Assembly: GCF_900456975.1 (NCBI RefSeq)
Contig: NZ_UGYM01000002.1
Location: forward strand, 2,046,001 to 2,110,000
DNA: 64,000 nt
Direction: 5' to 3'
Source of the DNA: Shewanella baltica
GTDB lineage: Bacteria > Pseudomonadota > Gammaproteobacteria > Enterobacterales > Shewanellaceae
Program-made: the position numbers and the translations under genes
The notes under the pieces: generated by a model
Database searches by the model: none
What the model was told of the DNA's origin: nothing
Seen by the model: the letters and a program-made list of their open reading frames with translations, nothing else
Shown here: positions 26,017-34,722 of the stretch, in pieces
How positions within the stretch are numbered: position 1 is the first letter of the stretch
Layout of the letters: every line of letters begins with the position of its first letter

Positions 26017-27734
26017 TTCTTAGATCCTTGCGTGGCAGGTGTACTTTGAGGCAGAAAGTGAGCGATGGTAAGCAAATCAGAAAGCCAGCTCTGATTATTC
26101 CAGTACCAGTTTGGTGTATCGGCTTTAGGGCTGAGGGACGCTAAAATTAATTGCCACTCTTTTAAGGTTGACGGACTTAGTTGTTCGCAGGCACGCTGGT
26201 AGATGCGCTCTGCTTCAGCCATGTCGCCACGCGCCAGTTCTGTTGCCATCTGCCGGAACTTGGCAATAGAAAGACTAGAACGTTTATCACGTAACAAAGT
26301 TATCGCCAGCTTGAGTTTGCTAAGGGTCGGGGTGTAAGCAGTGGCTTTCTGAACGTTATTTTGAGATTCACCCTCGACAAGGTAACCCCCAATAGAGGTA
26401 AGCAGTTGACGGTCTTCGATCAAAAATTGTTGGCTTTGAGTGCGGAAAGTATCTATGTCTTCAGCCAAAGCATGTGACAAACGATAGAAAGAAATGGCAG
26501 CAGGCCCCACATTACTGTCCTGAGATTGTGTCAGTTGCTTGGCTTCTTTACACAACCCCTCGACTAGGTTGTGGCAGGTCGCAAAAGGATGAGTCGCTTT
26601 GTGATAAAGGATGCCACCACTTGCTGTGAGATATGGCTTGAGTTGCGTTCCTTGCAAGTAGTCATTATATAAAGGGGCGAGTTCTCTTTCGGAACAGCTT
26701 TTAAAGGCAATGCAAAAGGTTTCTGCATAACCAAGAGCCAGATCTGCTTGGCAAAAGAGCGTGATATCATCACCACCGAGAACGATGGGCCGTATGGCGA
26801 GCATATCTGGCTCACATCCTTCGTCAAGTCCGCGCTTTTGTTCCTGATAAAGCCAATAACTGGCTTGGAAGGCTGCCTGCTGTGTAGCCCTAGCCAATGC
26901 AGAAGAGAAAGTTCTGAATGCTCTGCCATACTCCTGATTACCAATACCTTTTAATGCCCCTTGCAGCGAACGCAGCAACAGACCAAGCCCGTTACCATCA
27001 ATATGGATCAGCGCCAAATCTTTAACAACAGAATGTCCTTCATCCGGGTCATTGAACGCCGGAAAGTCTTCCATATTAAGAGGGAAGTTAAGACCATCAG
27101 GTAATTGCTTATCACCTTCGATACTGGTGATAAATTTGTGTAGCAGTGGTTCTTGCCGTAACCGAAGTAGCCTGTAACCTTGACGGTGAAGCTCGGTATC
27201 AAGATCGATGCGTTCATCTTTTTCACTGGACTTGACTTCTGTTTTGGCGGCAGCTGAAAGTGGTACGGCTGCAAGGCCTGTACGAGGGGCGTGATCACAA
27301 GGTGCCGTAGCCAAAGGGAATTTGACGGTTGGGCAATTTCGACTGGCAGCCAGTGCCGGGTGGCCCGCATCCATGGCTTCAGCCAACGTTTCGCCTTGGG
27401 TAAGGGCATCGGCAAACTCCAGTCCTGGGAAAAGCTGTTGAACCGTCAGAGTCCAGAGGCTGCGTAAAGTGAGCAGAGGTTCTTGTTGTTCACAATAGGC
27501 GTAAAAGGCTCCTCCTTTGCAGCGAGTGAAACCGATAACTTGGCCGCTAACTAATACAGGTTCTAGCAAATCACTTTTGAGTCCAGCCGAGTGTAATACT
27601 AGTGCAAGGACACTTCCGGAGTTGTCATCGACTAGACGGTCCAGCCTCTCACTGGCCGAAATAACATCCTTAAGCCTGCCGCTTCGAAACAAATATGTTT
27701 GTATCGACTTGGCTTCGAATAGATAGACATACAT
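26013..27734 (-). CDS. cas10: Cas10, HD-less with GGDD cyclase motif
   Basis: 573 residues. The polymerase/cyclase Palm domain has IRPIVLGGDDITLFCQADLA (about 310-330) with the intact GGDD that makes cyclic oligoadenylate, and ALIHIDGNGLGLLL (about 240) as the first Palm. The N-terminus starts directly with MYVYLFEAKSIQTYLFRSG and shows no HD motif, so target-activated ssDNA cutting by Cas10 is not expected; immunity should depend on cOA signalling to Card1 and the NE0113 protein plus Cas7 RNA cutting. First gene of the operon, 290 bp downstream of a palindromic site. Confidence 0.9.
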   Translation of the reverse strand: MYVYLFEAKSIQTYLFRSGRLKDVISASERLDRLVDDNSGSVLALVLHSAGLKSDLLEPVLVSGQVIGFTRCKGGAFYAYCEQQEPLLTLRSLWTLTVQQLFPGLEFADALTQGETLAEAMDAGHPALAASRNCPTVKFPLATAPCDHAPRTGLAAVPLSAAAKTEVKSSEKDERIDLDTELHRQGYRLLRLRQEPLLHKFITSIEGDKQLPDGLNFPLNMEDFPAFNDPDEGHSVVKDLALIHIDGNGLGLLLRSLQGALKGIGNQEYGRAFRTFSSALARATQQAAFQASYWLYQEQKRGLDEGCEPDMLAIRPIVLGGDDITLFCQADLALGYAETFCIAFKSCSERELAPLYNDYLQGTQLKPYLTASGGILYHKATHPFATCHNLVEGLCKEAKQLTQSQDSNVGPAAISFYRLSHALAEDIDTFRTQSQQFLIEDRQLLTSIGGYLVEGESQNNVQKATAYTPTLSKLKLAITLLRDKRSSLSIAKFRQMATELARGDMAEAERIYQRACEQLSPSTLKEWQLILASLSPKADTPNWYWNNQSWLSDLLTIAHFLPQSTPATQGSKK

Positions 27735-28354
27735 GTCTTATTCCTTTTATGAAGTGAGGTTAATAATTCTTTCAAATCCGTTTTTGTGAGGCGGCTCCAA
27801 CAATCAACACCTGCGACATAAAGGGAAAGAGAATATGGATTTTGACCGGTGACAATAAATAGACTGAGGTCTGAAGACGATACTTTGGTGCTAACTGGGG
27901 ATTACGATGCCGCTTCAATGATTTCAATTGGTGACTTCCTTGTGCATTCTGTGATTTTTATTACTTTGAGCTAAGCCGAATTAGCTGATATCGAAATATA
28001 ACCTGGGATTGAAACTGGTGTTGGTTGACAAGTTTGTCTGCGGGGACGTTGAGTTATTTTTTTGCATGCCGTTGCATCTATCCTAGACGATACCTGATAT
28101 GGGCACACGCGTTATAAATTGCATATTCCGATGTACCCAAGTAGTGCTAACACTAAGTTATTGATTGATATTTTACAATCAAGATTTTCATACAGGCAGT
28201 TGTTAGATGAAAAATGAATTGAGGCTTGGAGCTATAATGCTCTCTCGCATCGCCAGCTTTCAGCCTATGCTAGCGCTGAACCTGTTTTGTGGTGATATCA
28301 TTGCTTGAGCCCCATGAGCGGTCTTGGCAAACTATGGTTGTTAGCAGGTATTAC
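27735..28354 (-). promoter_or_regulatory. Upstream region of the cas10 operon
   Basis: About 600 bases without a gene. It holds palindromic site 6 at 28025-28040; on the minus strand TTATATTTCGATATC about 35 bases after it may include a -10 box. The ~250-base leader between that point and the cas10 ATG shows no open frame. The far end merges into the csx16 pseudogene. Confidence 0.45.
28025..28040. promoter_or_regulatory. Palindromic operator site 6 (cas10 operon)
   Basis: TTGACAA-GT-TTGTCTG, reading CAGACAA-AC-TTGTCAA on the minus strand, 291 bp before cas10. The only site more than 90 bp from its presumed downstream start codon, apart from the duplicate at 11512. Confidence 0.55.
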
Positions 28355-28535
28355 TGTAATTGTCTCATCGGACTCGTCCTGCACAATTATATGTCCTAAT
28401 AGGGGAGTTGCATGAGGCTTGTCAAAAGATGACCACTTTCCAACCGTGCGTTAATCTTTTACACACTCGGCTGACTAACCAGGCTTGTGCTCCTGGATGT
28501 CGAGTTACCAGCCAAATGCATTTTTCTAAATTACA
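28355..28535 (-). pseudogene. csx16: csx16 pseudogene (right copy)
   Basis: Minus-strand reading from about 28525 gives IWLVTRHPGAQAWL, nearly the same as IWLVSRHPGAQTWL of intact Csx16, then diverges and stops at 28422. Weak similarity (LLGHIIV against PIHMVV) continues below in another frame. No start codon is left in frame. It lies just after GTPase 2, the same place as csx16 in the left module. Confidence 0.75.
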
Positions 28536-28575
28536 GATCCTCAAAATATTCCGCAGCGTGCCATTCCTGCACTTG

Positions 28576-29304
28576 CTAAGCAATTTGCAGGAATGGCAGT
28601 AAATGCTCGGCTATTTTGTGTATCAGTTTATCCAAGTTGAATTGCTCTATGGCAGACACTGCCACGATGCGATCTTCTGGCACATCGAATTTTGCACTGA
28701 CTTGAGTCAATTTCAACTCAAGGCTTTGCACCTGCTCCCATGACAATTCGAAGGACAAGCATCTATTAAGCGGCTCAATTTTATCGACAGCATTAATAAC
28801 TAAGATAACCTTGCGCCTTTCGGATGCTGTTTTAAATAATTCAGAAAATGCCAATAGATCAATGGAGTAATCTCGCTGGTCGGCCCTTAAGAAATAGATG
28901 GCAAGGTGAGCCTTTTGTATTGCCTGTCGGTACAGGGCGATGTACCGTTTATCCAGTTCAGGTTTTTCACCTATGCCGGGCAGATCTGCCAGCGAGAAGT
29001 AACATTGCCCCTTGGCGGTTTGAAATCGGTATTCGGCAGACTGCATGGCTCGGGTGCAACCATGAATGTCATTGGTTTCAAATACCTCTTCACCCACCAA
29101 CTGATTCAGGGTTGTCGATTTACCATAGCCCGTCTTGCCAATAGCAATCACCTGGACATCATGAGAATTGCCATTATCACGCTGCCATATTGAGGCCGTC
29201 GACAGTAATGGCTGGCGATCGATCAAAAATGCGAATGCTTTTCTGTTATGAACCAACTCCAACACATCGCGAGTAACGTTTACCAAACACCGTAATCTAG
29301 ACAT
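28576..29304 (-). CDS. GTPase 2 of the right module, intact
   Basis: About 242 residues: G1 AIGKTGYGKSTTLNQL (about 55-70), G3 LADLPGIGEK (about 110), G4 NAVDKIE (about 173), G5 VSAIEQF (about 222). Related to but clearly distinct from GTPase 1: it lacks the glycine-zipper tail and has a longer N-terminal helix. ATG at 29304 lies two bases past the GTPase 1 stop, so translation is coupled; an in-frame TTG at 29313 is an alternative. The left module holds a version with the whole G domain deleted. Substrate and partner unknown; the tight pairing suggests the two GTPases work together. Confidence 0.8.
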   Translation of the reverse strand: MSRLRCLVNVTRDVLELVHNRKAFAFLIDRQPLLSTASIWQRDNGNSHDVQVIAIGKTGYGKSTTLNQLVGEEVFETNDIHGCTRAMQSAEYRFQTAKGQCYFSLADLPGIGEKPELDKRYIALYRQAIQKAHLAIYFLRADQRDYSIDLLAFSELFKTASERRKVILVINAVDKIEPLNRCLSFELSWEQVQSLELKLTQVSAKFDVPEDRIVAVSAIEQFNLDKLIHKIAEHLLPFLQIA

Positions 29305-29306
29305 AA

Positions 29307-30185
29307 TCACCAAATTCCAAAAAATCCACCAATACCACCCACAATGCTGCCAATCACTGCACCAGGCTTGCCTCCATATTTAGCGCCTAGCGCCGCGCCA
29401 CTGGCTGCGCCGGCGAGCGTCCGAGTGAGCACTCGCAAAACCGAGATTTCGACTTCTTGCTTTGCTTGTTTTGAGAGGTTTTTTGCTGGGACCTCTTTGG
29501 CAACTGAGAGTTTTTTCTCATCCGGCAGGGAGAAAATAATTTCATCCACCAGCTTCGACAGGCCATATCCCTCATCAGCCGAGACTGGAATTACGGCTGA
29601 GCGCTTGAGGGAAAAACTCTGCGCCACTCCGGCAATTTTCAAGTCGATATTTTCCGCCTGTGCTGAGCTTGGGACCTTATTCAGGCAATCCCAATGCCGA
29701 GAAGGCTCAATCTTGTCGACTTGGTTCAACGCCAGAATAAAGGGTTTGCCTTGATCCAAGTGCGGCTTGACCAAGTTATGATAAAAGTCCATGTCGACCG
29801 AATAGGCACGATCATCAGCCTTGAGTACCCATATCACCAGATCAAGCTCAGGCAGCAGGCTCTGATAGAGTGCGGCATATTCATCATCCCGTTGCTGATC
29901 CTCGCCTACTCCTGGCACATCAATCAGGATAATGCCTTTGGCATTATCGAGATTCAACATGACTTCCTGCGGAGCGCGAGTACAAGCTTCGATATCTGAA
30001 ACCTGACAAATTTCTCTGCCAAACAATGCATTGCATAATGATGATTTGCCGGCACCTGTTTTGCCAAAGATCCCCACACGGGGTCTGTAGTTCAGCATAT
30101 GGCTAAGCTTGTCATGGATCCGTTGAGCCTGCTCTGCAGTAAAGTGCTCATCAGTCTCTTGCAAAATAGAGAACATGTTGTCCAT
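29307..30185 (-). CDS. YkfA-like GTPase with glycine-zipper tail (right copy)
   Basis: 292 residues from MDNMFSILQETDEHF, ATG 30185 behind GGGGG; the upstream extension to 30299 overlaps the DUF1232 pseudogene and is rejected. G1 GKTGAGKSS, G3 DVPGVGEDQ, G4 NQVDKIE, G5 PVSADEGYG, and the tail GAALGAKYGGKPGAVIGSIV. Closely similar along its whole length to the left copy at 10015-10893, including the inserted segment PDEKKLSVAKEVPA. Both copies remain open and complete although their neighbours decay, which suggests selection for this GTPase. Confidence 0.82.
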   Translation of the reverse strand: MDNMFSILQETDEHFTAEQAQRIHDKLSHMLNYRPRVGIFGKTGAGKSSLCNALFGREICQVSDIEACTRAPQEVMLNLDNAKGIILIDVPGVGEDQQRDDEYAALYQSLLPELDLVIWVLKADDRAYSVDMDFYHNLVKPHLDQGKPFILALNQVDKIEPSRHWDCLNKVPSSAQAENIDLKIAGVAQSFSLKRSAVIPVSADEGYGLSKLVDEIIFSLPDEKKLSVAKEVPAKNLSKQAKQEVEISVLRVLTRTLAGAASGAALGAKYGGKPGAVIGSIVGGIGGFFGIW

Positions 30186-30246
30186 GGTGTTTCCCCCTGT
30201 GTTAACTGGAAATAATAGGCTACCGAGTAGGTATTGATTTAGCCTC

Positions 30247-30580
30247 TTACTCGAGCCAGTCCTGCAGACGTTGCTCTTCTTGCTGCCTATGGTTTTCACC
30301 TACATGAGCCGCGAAGTCGCCAGTGTGGCACTCATGACTGCGATATCATTGCTCAAGCCGATACCAGGGAGCATGTCCGGAATGGCATAAATAGGCAGGA
30401 TTAAATATTCCAGCGCTGAATATATAAGGCTCTTAGCCCAGATTAGCGTTGCTGCATCTTCGGCCGTATAATGTAGATGTAGTGCCAACACCGTTCTGCT
30501 CCAAATCGTTTCAAGTGTTTGCTCAGACTTAACCATAATCCTTTGCTGCTGAAGTTTGCGCTGTAATCCTGCCTAGACAT
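30247..30580 (-). pseudogene. DUF1232 pseudogene (right copy)
   Basis: Starts well (ATG 30580 after GGAG, MSRQDYSANFSS) like the left gene, shifts frame near 30505, continues as IYSALEYLILPIYAIPDMLP in the second frame, and shifts again near 30307 to read AAHVGENHRQQEEQ before a TAA at 30247-30249. The conserved Asp of P-x-D is changed to Tyr (LPIYAIPD). Two frameshifts and this substitution make it non-functional. Confidence 0.8.
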
Positions 30581-30651
30581 CTTGTGCTCCTCGTCTGAGT
30601 TATTAATGCATCAATGGGTGAAGCTTAACCTAGTTATTTGCAAATTTTCAT

Positions 30652-30667
30652 TTGACAAACTTGTCTC
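30652..30667. promoter_or_regulatory. Palindromic operator site 7
   Basis: TTGACAA-AC-TTGTCTC, 72 bp upstream of the DUF1232 pseudogene start, the same distance as site 1 in the left module. Probably still drives the two right-hand GTPases. Confidence 0.55.
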
Positions 30668-30864
30668 GCGGCGTGTGGTAAACGGATGAACATCTTTATT
30701 CTCTTGCTAGGGACACTAATACTTGGCTATAAGAGCTGGCTATAAATGAAGCCAATATCCACTGTAGAGAGTCAGTAAATTTGGATGGTACAGGGGCGAG
30801 AAAGGAATAGTTAAATAGCGGGGGCGCTAGAAGATCTATTACGTTTGATAAATGAGTATGAATG

Positions 30865-30901
30865 GGCCTTAAGCCTTTGTGCAGGGCGAGCGTCGTTAGA
30901 C
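30865..30901 (-). repeat. Solitary relic CRISPR repeat
   Basis: 37 bases ending GTCGTTAGAC with central CTTTGTGCAGGGCG, matching the array repeat at most positions; changes are concentrated in the first ten bases and in GCGAGCGTC. No second repeat lies within reach on either side. Confidence 0.8.
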
Positions 30902-31040
30902 AGAGAGTGATTTTAACGAATTGTTTTTATGCTGGAAAATATGGAGCAGAACAAGCGTTTAAAATACACTTGAAGTTGATGGTTTAAGAGTTGTTCACGC
31001 CAATAATAAGCCAACCTTGTATTATCAATATGTTAAGTCA
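30902..31040 (-). promoter_or_regulatory. Relic CRISPR leader
   Basis: Directly follows the solitary repeat. AATTGTTTTTATG and TTGTATTATCAATATGTTA correspond in order and spacing to elements of the functional leader (13748-13890). After about 31040 the similarity ends. With the repeat it marks a former second array. Confidence 0.65.
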
Positions 31041-31164
31041 TCCCTGTTTTCCTTATGGAACCATCACCCTGTTGAGCTGGGTAAGCACTGTACCAATTGA
31101 AAAGTTGTCATTACAGATCATATTTAACATTTACCCGCGTCATTTATCATTAAGATTGCTCAAC

Positions 31165-32022
31165 TTAATTTAATCTTCGGATGACAGAATCACCGACTTT
31201 TCTAAAATCATAGTGGGCGGGTAATGACTTAAACTGATCACGTACATACCCCGATTGTGCAGAGCTGCGGTCTGCTTGCTGAAGTACGTATTCCATTGCA
31301 TAGCGGACTTTATGGCCATAGGGTTTTGCAGCAAGTAAGTCGCTCAGTAGAGCAAATACCTTACTGTTGATGGTGCCCAGTTCACCCAGAGGCTTAGCTA
31401 GAATCGCGAAGTTGTAACTCTCATGTGGGCCAGGCACATAATGTTCAATGTGCTGGTTTAACATGGCATAAATTTTACCAATATCATGAAATAACCCCGC
31501 TACCAGTCCTGTCTGACACTCGATTTCTGAATGCTGTAGATGTTTGGCATTGTGATAGGTCATCTCAGCGACCTCTATGCTATGTTCAAATAGTCCATTG
31601 GCATAGGAATGGTGATGCTGATAACTGGCTTGGGCCTTGATAAATATCTTAAGAATGTCTGTTCTCTCAAAGATAAAATTGACGAAGGGCTGTAGTTCAG
31701 GACAAGTCACTAGGCTTAATAACTTCAAAAAACGACCCAGCAACTTCTCTTTTGTCGAACCCAGTAGCTGAGTTAACTGAATATATTCATTTTCACTGTA
31801 ACGAGTGAGTATGGGTTTCATCGCACAGATAACGACATTACCTCGGCTATCATGAGTAATGTTCATTTGAGCTAGCCCATAGTTGAATTGACATGTCCTG
31901 GCAATATCTGCAGATGTGATGGCATGTATTGTCTTTTGGCTTGAAATAAATTCACAGTTAGCAGTAGGTAGATGACCACTGATTTTAATGTCTTTAACCC
32001 ATGCAAATATAACGTTATTCAT
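31165..32022 (-). CDS. HD-domain phosphohydrolase (TraI/YhaM-like)
   Basis: 285 residues. The HD motif is clear: SYQHHHSYANGLFEHSIEVAEM (about 135-155) then TGLVAGLFHDIGKIY (about 168-182). 'HHHSY..GLFEHS' is the form seen in integrative-element TraI-type and YhaM-type HD proteins. Metal-dependent phosphohydrolase or nuclease in the cytoplasm. Its start overlaps the end of the integrase by eight bases, so it belongs to the integrase cassette rather than to the CRISPR locus. The conjugative relaxase motifs of full TraI are absent. Confidence 0.7.
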   Translation of the reverse strand: MNNVIFAWVKDIKISGHLPTANCEFISSQKTIHAITSADIARTCQFNYGLAQMNITHDSRGNVVICAMKPILTRYSENEYIQLTQLLGSTKEKLLGRFLKLLSLVTCPELQPFVNFIFERTDILKIFIKAQASYQHHHSYANGLFEHSIEVAEMTYHNAKHLQHSEIECQTGLVAGLFHDIGKIYAMLNQHIEHYVPGPHESYNFAILAKPLGELGTINSKVFALLSDLLAAKPYGHKVRYAMEYVLQQADRSSAQSGYVRDQFKSLPAHYDFRKVGDSVIRRLN

Positions 32023-33235
32023 AATGGGGATCTCCTGATGTAGCTAGCTGAATTTGTTTTACTAAGCGGTCGAAAGCACTGCCGTCCTGTCTTGTTATAT
32101 TGGGTACATAACGGCTATACACCTCGAACAACATTTTGGTCGTGCTATGCCCCATTTGTTTGGCAATCCATTCTGGGCTCTCGCCAGCGGCTAACCATAA
32201 GGTTGCGCAGGTATGTCTCGTCTGATAAGGGCGACGACGTTTGAGGTTCAAAGCGGTTAACGCCGGATACCAGATCCGCTTGGTGACATTTCGATGATCG
32301 AGTGGCTTACCTTTAGAGTTACAAAAAACGTACGTCAATCTCCCTGTTAGGCTGAATTGACGCTTAAGCGCCTCAGTTACAGGTTGAGACAATTGAATAC
32401 TGCGATAAGATGCCGATGTCTTGGGTGTTTCGACATTGCCATCAACCAGAGTCTCTTGAACTAATATCTCACCACGCTCTAAATTGACGTATTGCCATTT
32501 AAGACCATCGATCTCAGCAGTTCTCATCGCGGTAAAAAAACGCACCGTATAGTAGTCACGAAAATCTTCTCTAACGTTAGATAAAAACAGCTGTACCTCT
32601 GCCAATGAGAAAGGCTCTATAGGCGTTTTATCAATTTTTAACGGCTTAATATTGGTAAATGGCGTTGGGAACTCAAAACGAAGAGCCGCTTCGTTTAAGA
32701 TCCCTCGCAACGGAGTCATAACATGATTAATCCAGTCATTACTGAGTTTACCTTGCCTTCCTTTCCGTTTCGGTTCACTGATACTAGCCCGATATTTAAT
32801 CAACTGTGGCCGGGTGATTTCGTCTAAACGAAAATGACCGAATTCAGGCATCAAGTAACGCTCAAATATCATAGCGACATTCTTGTAGTGACTAATTTTC
32901 CACTGTATCCGGTTCTCAGCCAGCCATTCAGCGACAAACCCTTTAAACGTAGGAATGTTGGTCAAAAGGTGTGAAGACTGATCTGGAATGTTTTCTTTTA
33001 TCAAACTCGCTTGGTCGTCATGTTTTTTGAACTCATCGCAACGCTTACTGCTCGGAAATACTTCGCGATAGATGAAGCGCTCCAAACGTATTTGAGCCTC
33101 AATATTTCTCAACACGTTTTCCAGCCGACTGCGGTTTAATTGTGTGTCGTTTAGCGCCGTTTGCTCTCTACAGCGGACACCTTGGTAATAGAAGTCAAAA
33201 AAGAGCTTACCATTGCGGGCACGAATACTAGCCAT
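32015..33235 (-). CDS. Tyrosine integrase (phage/island type)
   Basis: 406 residues from MASIRARNGKLFFDFYY, ATG 33235 with AGGT upstream. The N-terminal ~60 residues are an arm-binding domain of the DUF3596 kind, followed by a SAM-like core-binding region and the catalytic domain: FFTAMRTAEIDGLKW (Arg), YQTRHTCATLWL (H-x-x-R form R-H), AKQMGHSTTKMLFEVYSRY (His and nucleophile Tyr). Complete and probably active. It lies 29 kb from either island end, so it either belonged to a separate inner element or acts on the outer ends in trans; the GGCACA motifs at both ends would suit such an arm-binding integrase. Confidence 0.88.
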   Translation of the reverse strand: MASIRARNGKLFFDFYYQGVRCREQTALNDTQLNRSRLENVLRNIEAQIRLERFIYREVFPSSKRCDEFKKHDDQASLIKENIPDQSSHLLTNIPTFKGFVAEWLAENRIQWKISHYKNVAMIFERYLMPEFGHFRLDEITRPQLIKYRASISEPKRKGRQGKLSNDWINHVMTPLRGILNEAALRFEFPTPFTNIKPLKIDKTPIEPFSLAEVQLFLSNVREDFRDYYTVRFFTAMRTAEIDGLKWQYVNLERGEILVQETLVDGNVETPKTSASYRSIQLSQPVTEALKRQFSLTGRLTYVFCNSKGKPLDHRNVTKRIWYPALTALNLKRRRPYQTRHTCATLWLAAGESPEWIAKQMGHSTTKMLFEVYSRYVPNITRQDGSAFDRLVKQIQLATSGDPHYE

Positions 33236-33479
33236 GACAAATACCTCCCTTTGCCATTGGGATGAGCACATTCATTTGGCTGCAGTTTCTGCTCTGATAA
33301 AGCTCTTTTTCTACACGCTCCCAAAGATAAAATATTTTCCGAGATCCGAAAGGTCTAATATAATGAACACCTTCCAAAAAAACTGTGTCCTTCAATTTAC
33401 GGTTGATGTAATCTGGATTGAATTTAATGAGCGGTGAAAGCTCTTTTGCTGTAAGCAGTGTATTTTGGTCTAAGCTCAT
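33228..33479 (-). CDS. Excisionase-like DNA-binding protein
   Basis: 83 residues: LTAKELSPLIKFNPDYINRKL... with GVHYIRPFGSRKIFYLWERVE, the winged-helix pattern of small Xis proteins that read a target sequence and direct the integrase towards excision. Its 3' end overlaps the integrase start by eight bases, the usual xis-int order. Confidence 0.7.
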   Translation of the reverse strand: MSLDQNTLLTAKELSPLIKFNPDYINRKLKDTVFLEGVHYIRPFGSRKIFYLWERVEKELYQSRNCSQMNVLIPMAKGGICHG

Positions 33480-33570
33480 AAATGTATCCTCACAAGAAAC
33501 CTCAAGAGTAATTTAGCCTTATTTTTGGTTTCTTACAAGGAAACTTTTTATAACATTTAGAAATAATGAA

Positions 33571-33792
33571 ATGATTAAATATAACTTAAAGGCGTTAATA
33601 GCTAAGAAAGCTGCATCAGAAAGCAGAAAAATTACACTTGATGAAGTAGCCAATGCGGCTGGGGTAAATAAAGCAGCCATTTCAAAGATGGCGTCAAATG
33701 TAAATTACTCAACTACCACACGTACACTAGATGCCTTATGTATGTACTTTGACTGTAAAGTTGAAGATATTATCGAACATGTGAAATCCTGA
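33571..33792 (+). CDS. XRE/Cro-like repressor
   Basis: 73 residues: RKITLDEVANAAGVNKAAISKMASN is a helix-turn-helix, followed by a short helical dimer segment. Similar to YozG/HTH_26-type regulators. Divergent from xis-int with about 90 bp between, the usual place for a repressor that governs the integrase cassette. Confidence 0.8.
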   Translation: MIKYNLKALIAKKAASESRKITLDEVANAAGVNKAAISKMASNVNYSTTTRTLDALCMYFDCKVEDIIEHVKS

Positions 33793-33802
33793 ATCTTCTC
33801 AA

Positions 33803-34372
33803 TTAGGGAATATTCATGTCATCCAGATATTGAGGATTTTTCTGTTCCAGAGAGAGAACCGACATCGATGCATGGGCTTTCGACATGTTACCGGTCCCCA
33901 GAGATTTAGATAATATCTTGATTAACCTATTTACATGCCGGCTAAACGGTTTATTTGGATTAAATTTGTTATAGATACTTAAAGCGGCCACTAGCTTATA
34001 TTCGTCATAGACAGTTTGCCTTAATTTTTTCAATATTCTGATAATAGCGGCATCTTCCCCGAGTGTTTCAATTTGATCATTATCATATGTACCTATGTCC
34101 AATCAGGCGTGAAGTCGTGATTAAGTGAGTCAGCTAATGAGCTCGCTGGCTGCACTGTGGTCGAGACAACTGTATCGTCATAACATAGGTCAAAATGTGG
34201 CTTCCCAAGGAAGGCCTGTAAATTCCAGTCATCAACGCCGAATGACAGTTTAGGGCCAGACATCAGAGGCATTTCATGTAATACATGACCAAAGTCACTC
34301 TTGCTGGTGGGTAATTGGTGAGCAATACTGCGAAATTGAGGTAGGCCGAGCCCTATGGTTTGTTCGGATAAC
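33803..34372 (-). pseudogene. 3' fragment of a VIT/vWA gene
   Basis: The frame 33803-34102 gives IETLGEDAAIIRIL...YDEYKLVAAL and FSRHVNRLIKILSK, matching the C-terminus of the intact VIT/vWA protein at 56201 (IEALGEDEAIIEVL...YNEYKLVAAW; LSRHVTRLIRVLCK). Upstream bases to about 34372, out of frame, still resemble that gene (for example near 34280-34330 against 56700-56760). Same strand as the intact gene. N-terminal VIT and vWA domains are missing. Confidence 0.75.
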
Positions 34373-34722
34373 TAAGAACAAGCATTAATGGTGTATCCAG
34401 CAATAAAGACTATTAAAATGCTGTGTTGACTGTTTCACCCGCTCATTGCCCGTCAAAGCTATCTTACAATTGGCTAACCTGGGTTGATTGACCCGCTCAA
34501 AATGTCGCAAGATACGACTACTCATGTTTTCATTACGCTATGTCGATTCTCTGAGGATTTAGCATGGCTGAGTAATTTATTTTCATCCCATATGACAATT
34601 TGTGATTTAGTCGAGTAAATTATGATTCTAAATTTTTAAAATGAAAAAATCTTGATGACTTTCTTATGGTTAAGCGGATAAACTCGTGTAAATTTATCTT
34701 TTCTTCATCCAGGGAGTGGTCA
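34373..34722. other. Upstream region of dptF
   Basis: Roughly 350 bases, increasingly AT-rich, between the VIT/vWA fragment and the dpt genes. No gene recognised; presumably the dptFGH promoter. Confidence 0.4.

Noticed and set aside
29344..29754. Plus-strand frame of 136 codons
   Set aside because: Mirror of the GTPase 1 gene on the opposite strand; a similar shadow exists at 10076-10369.
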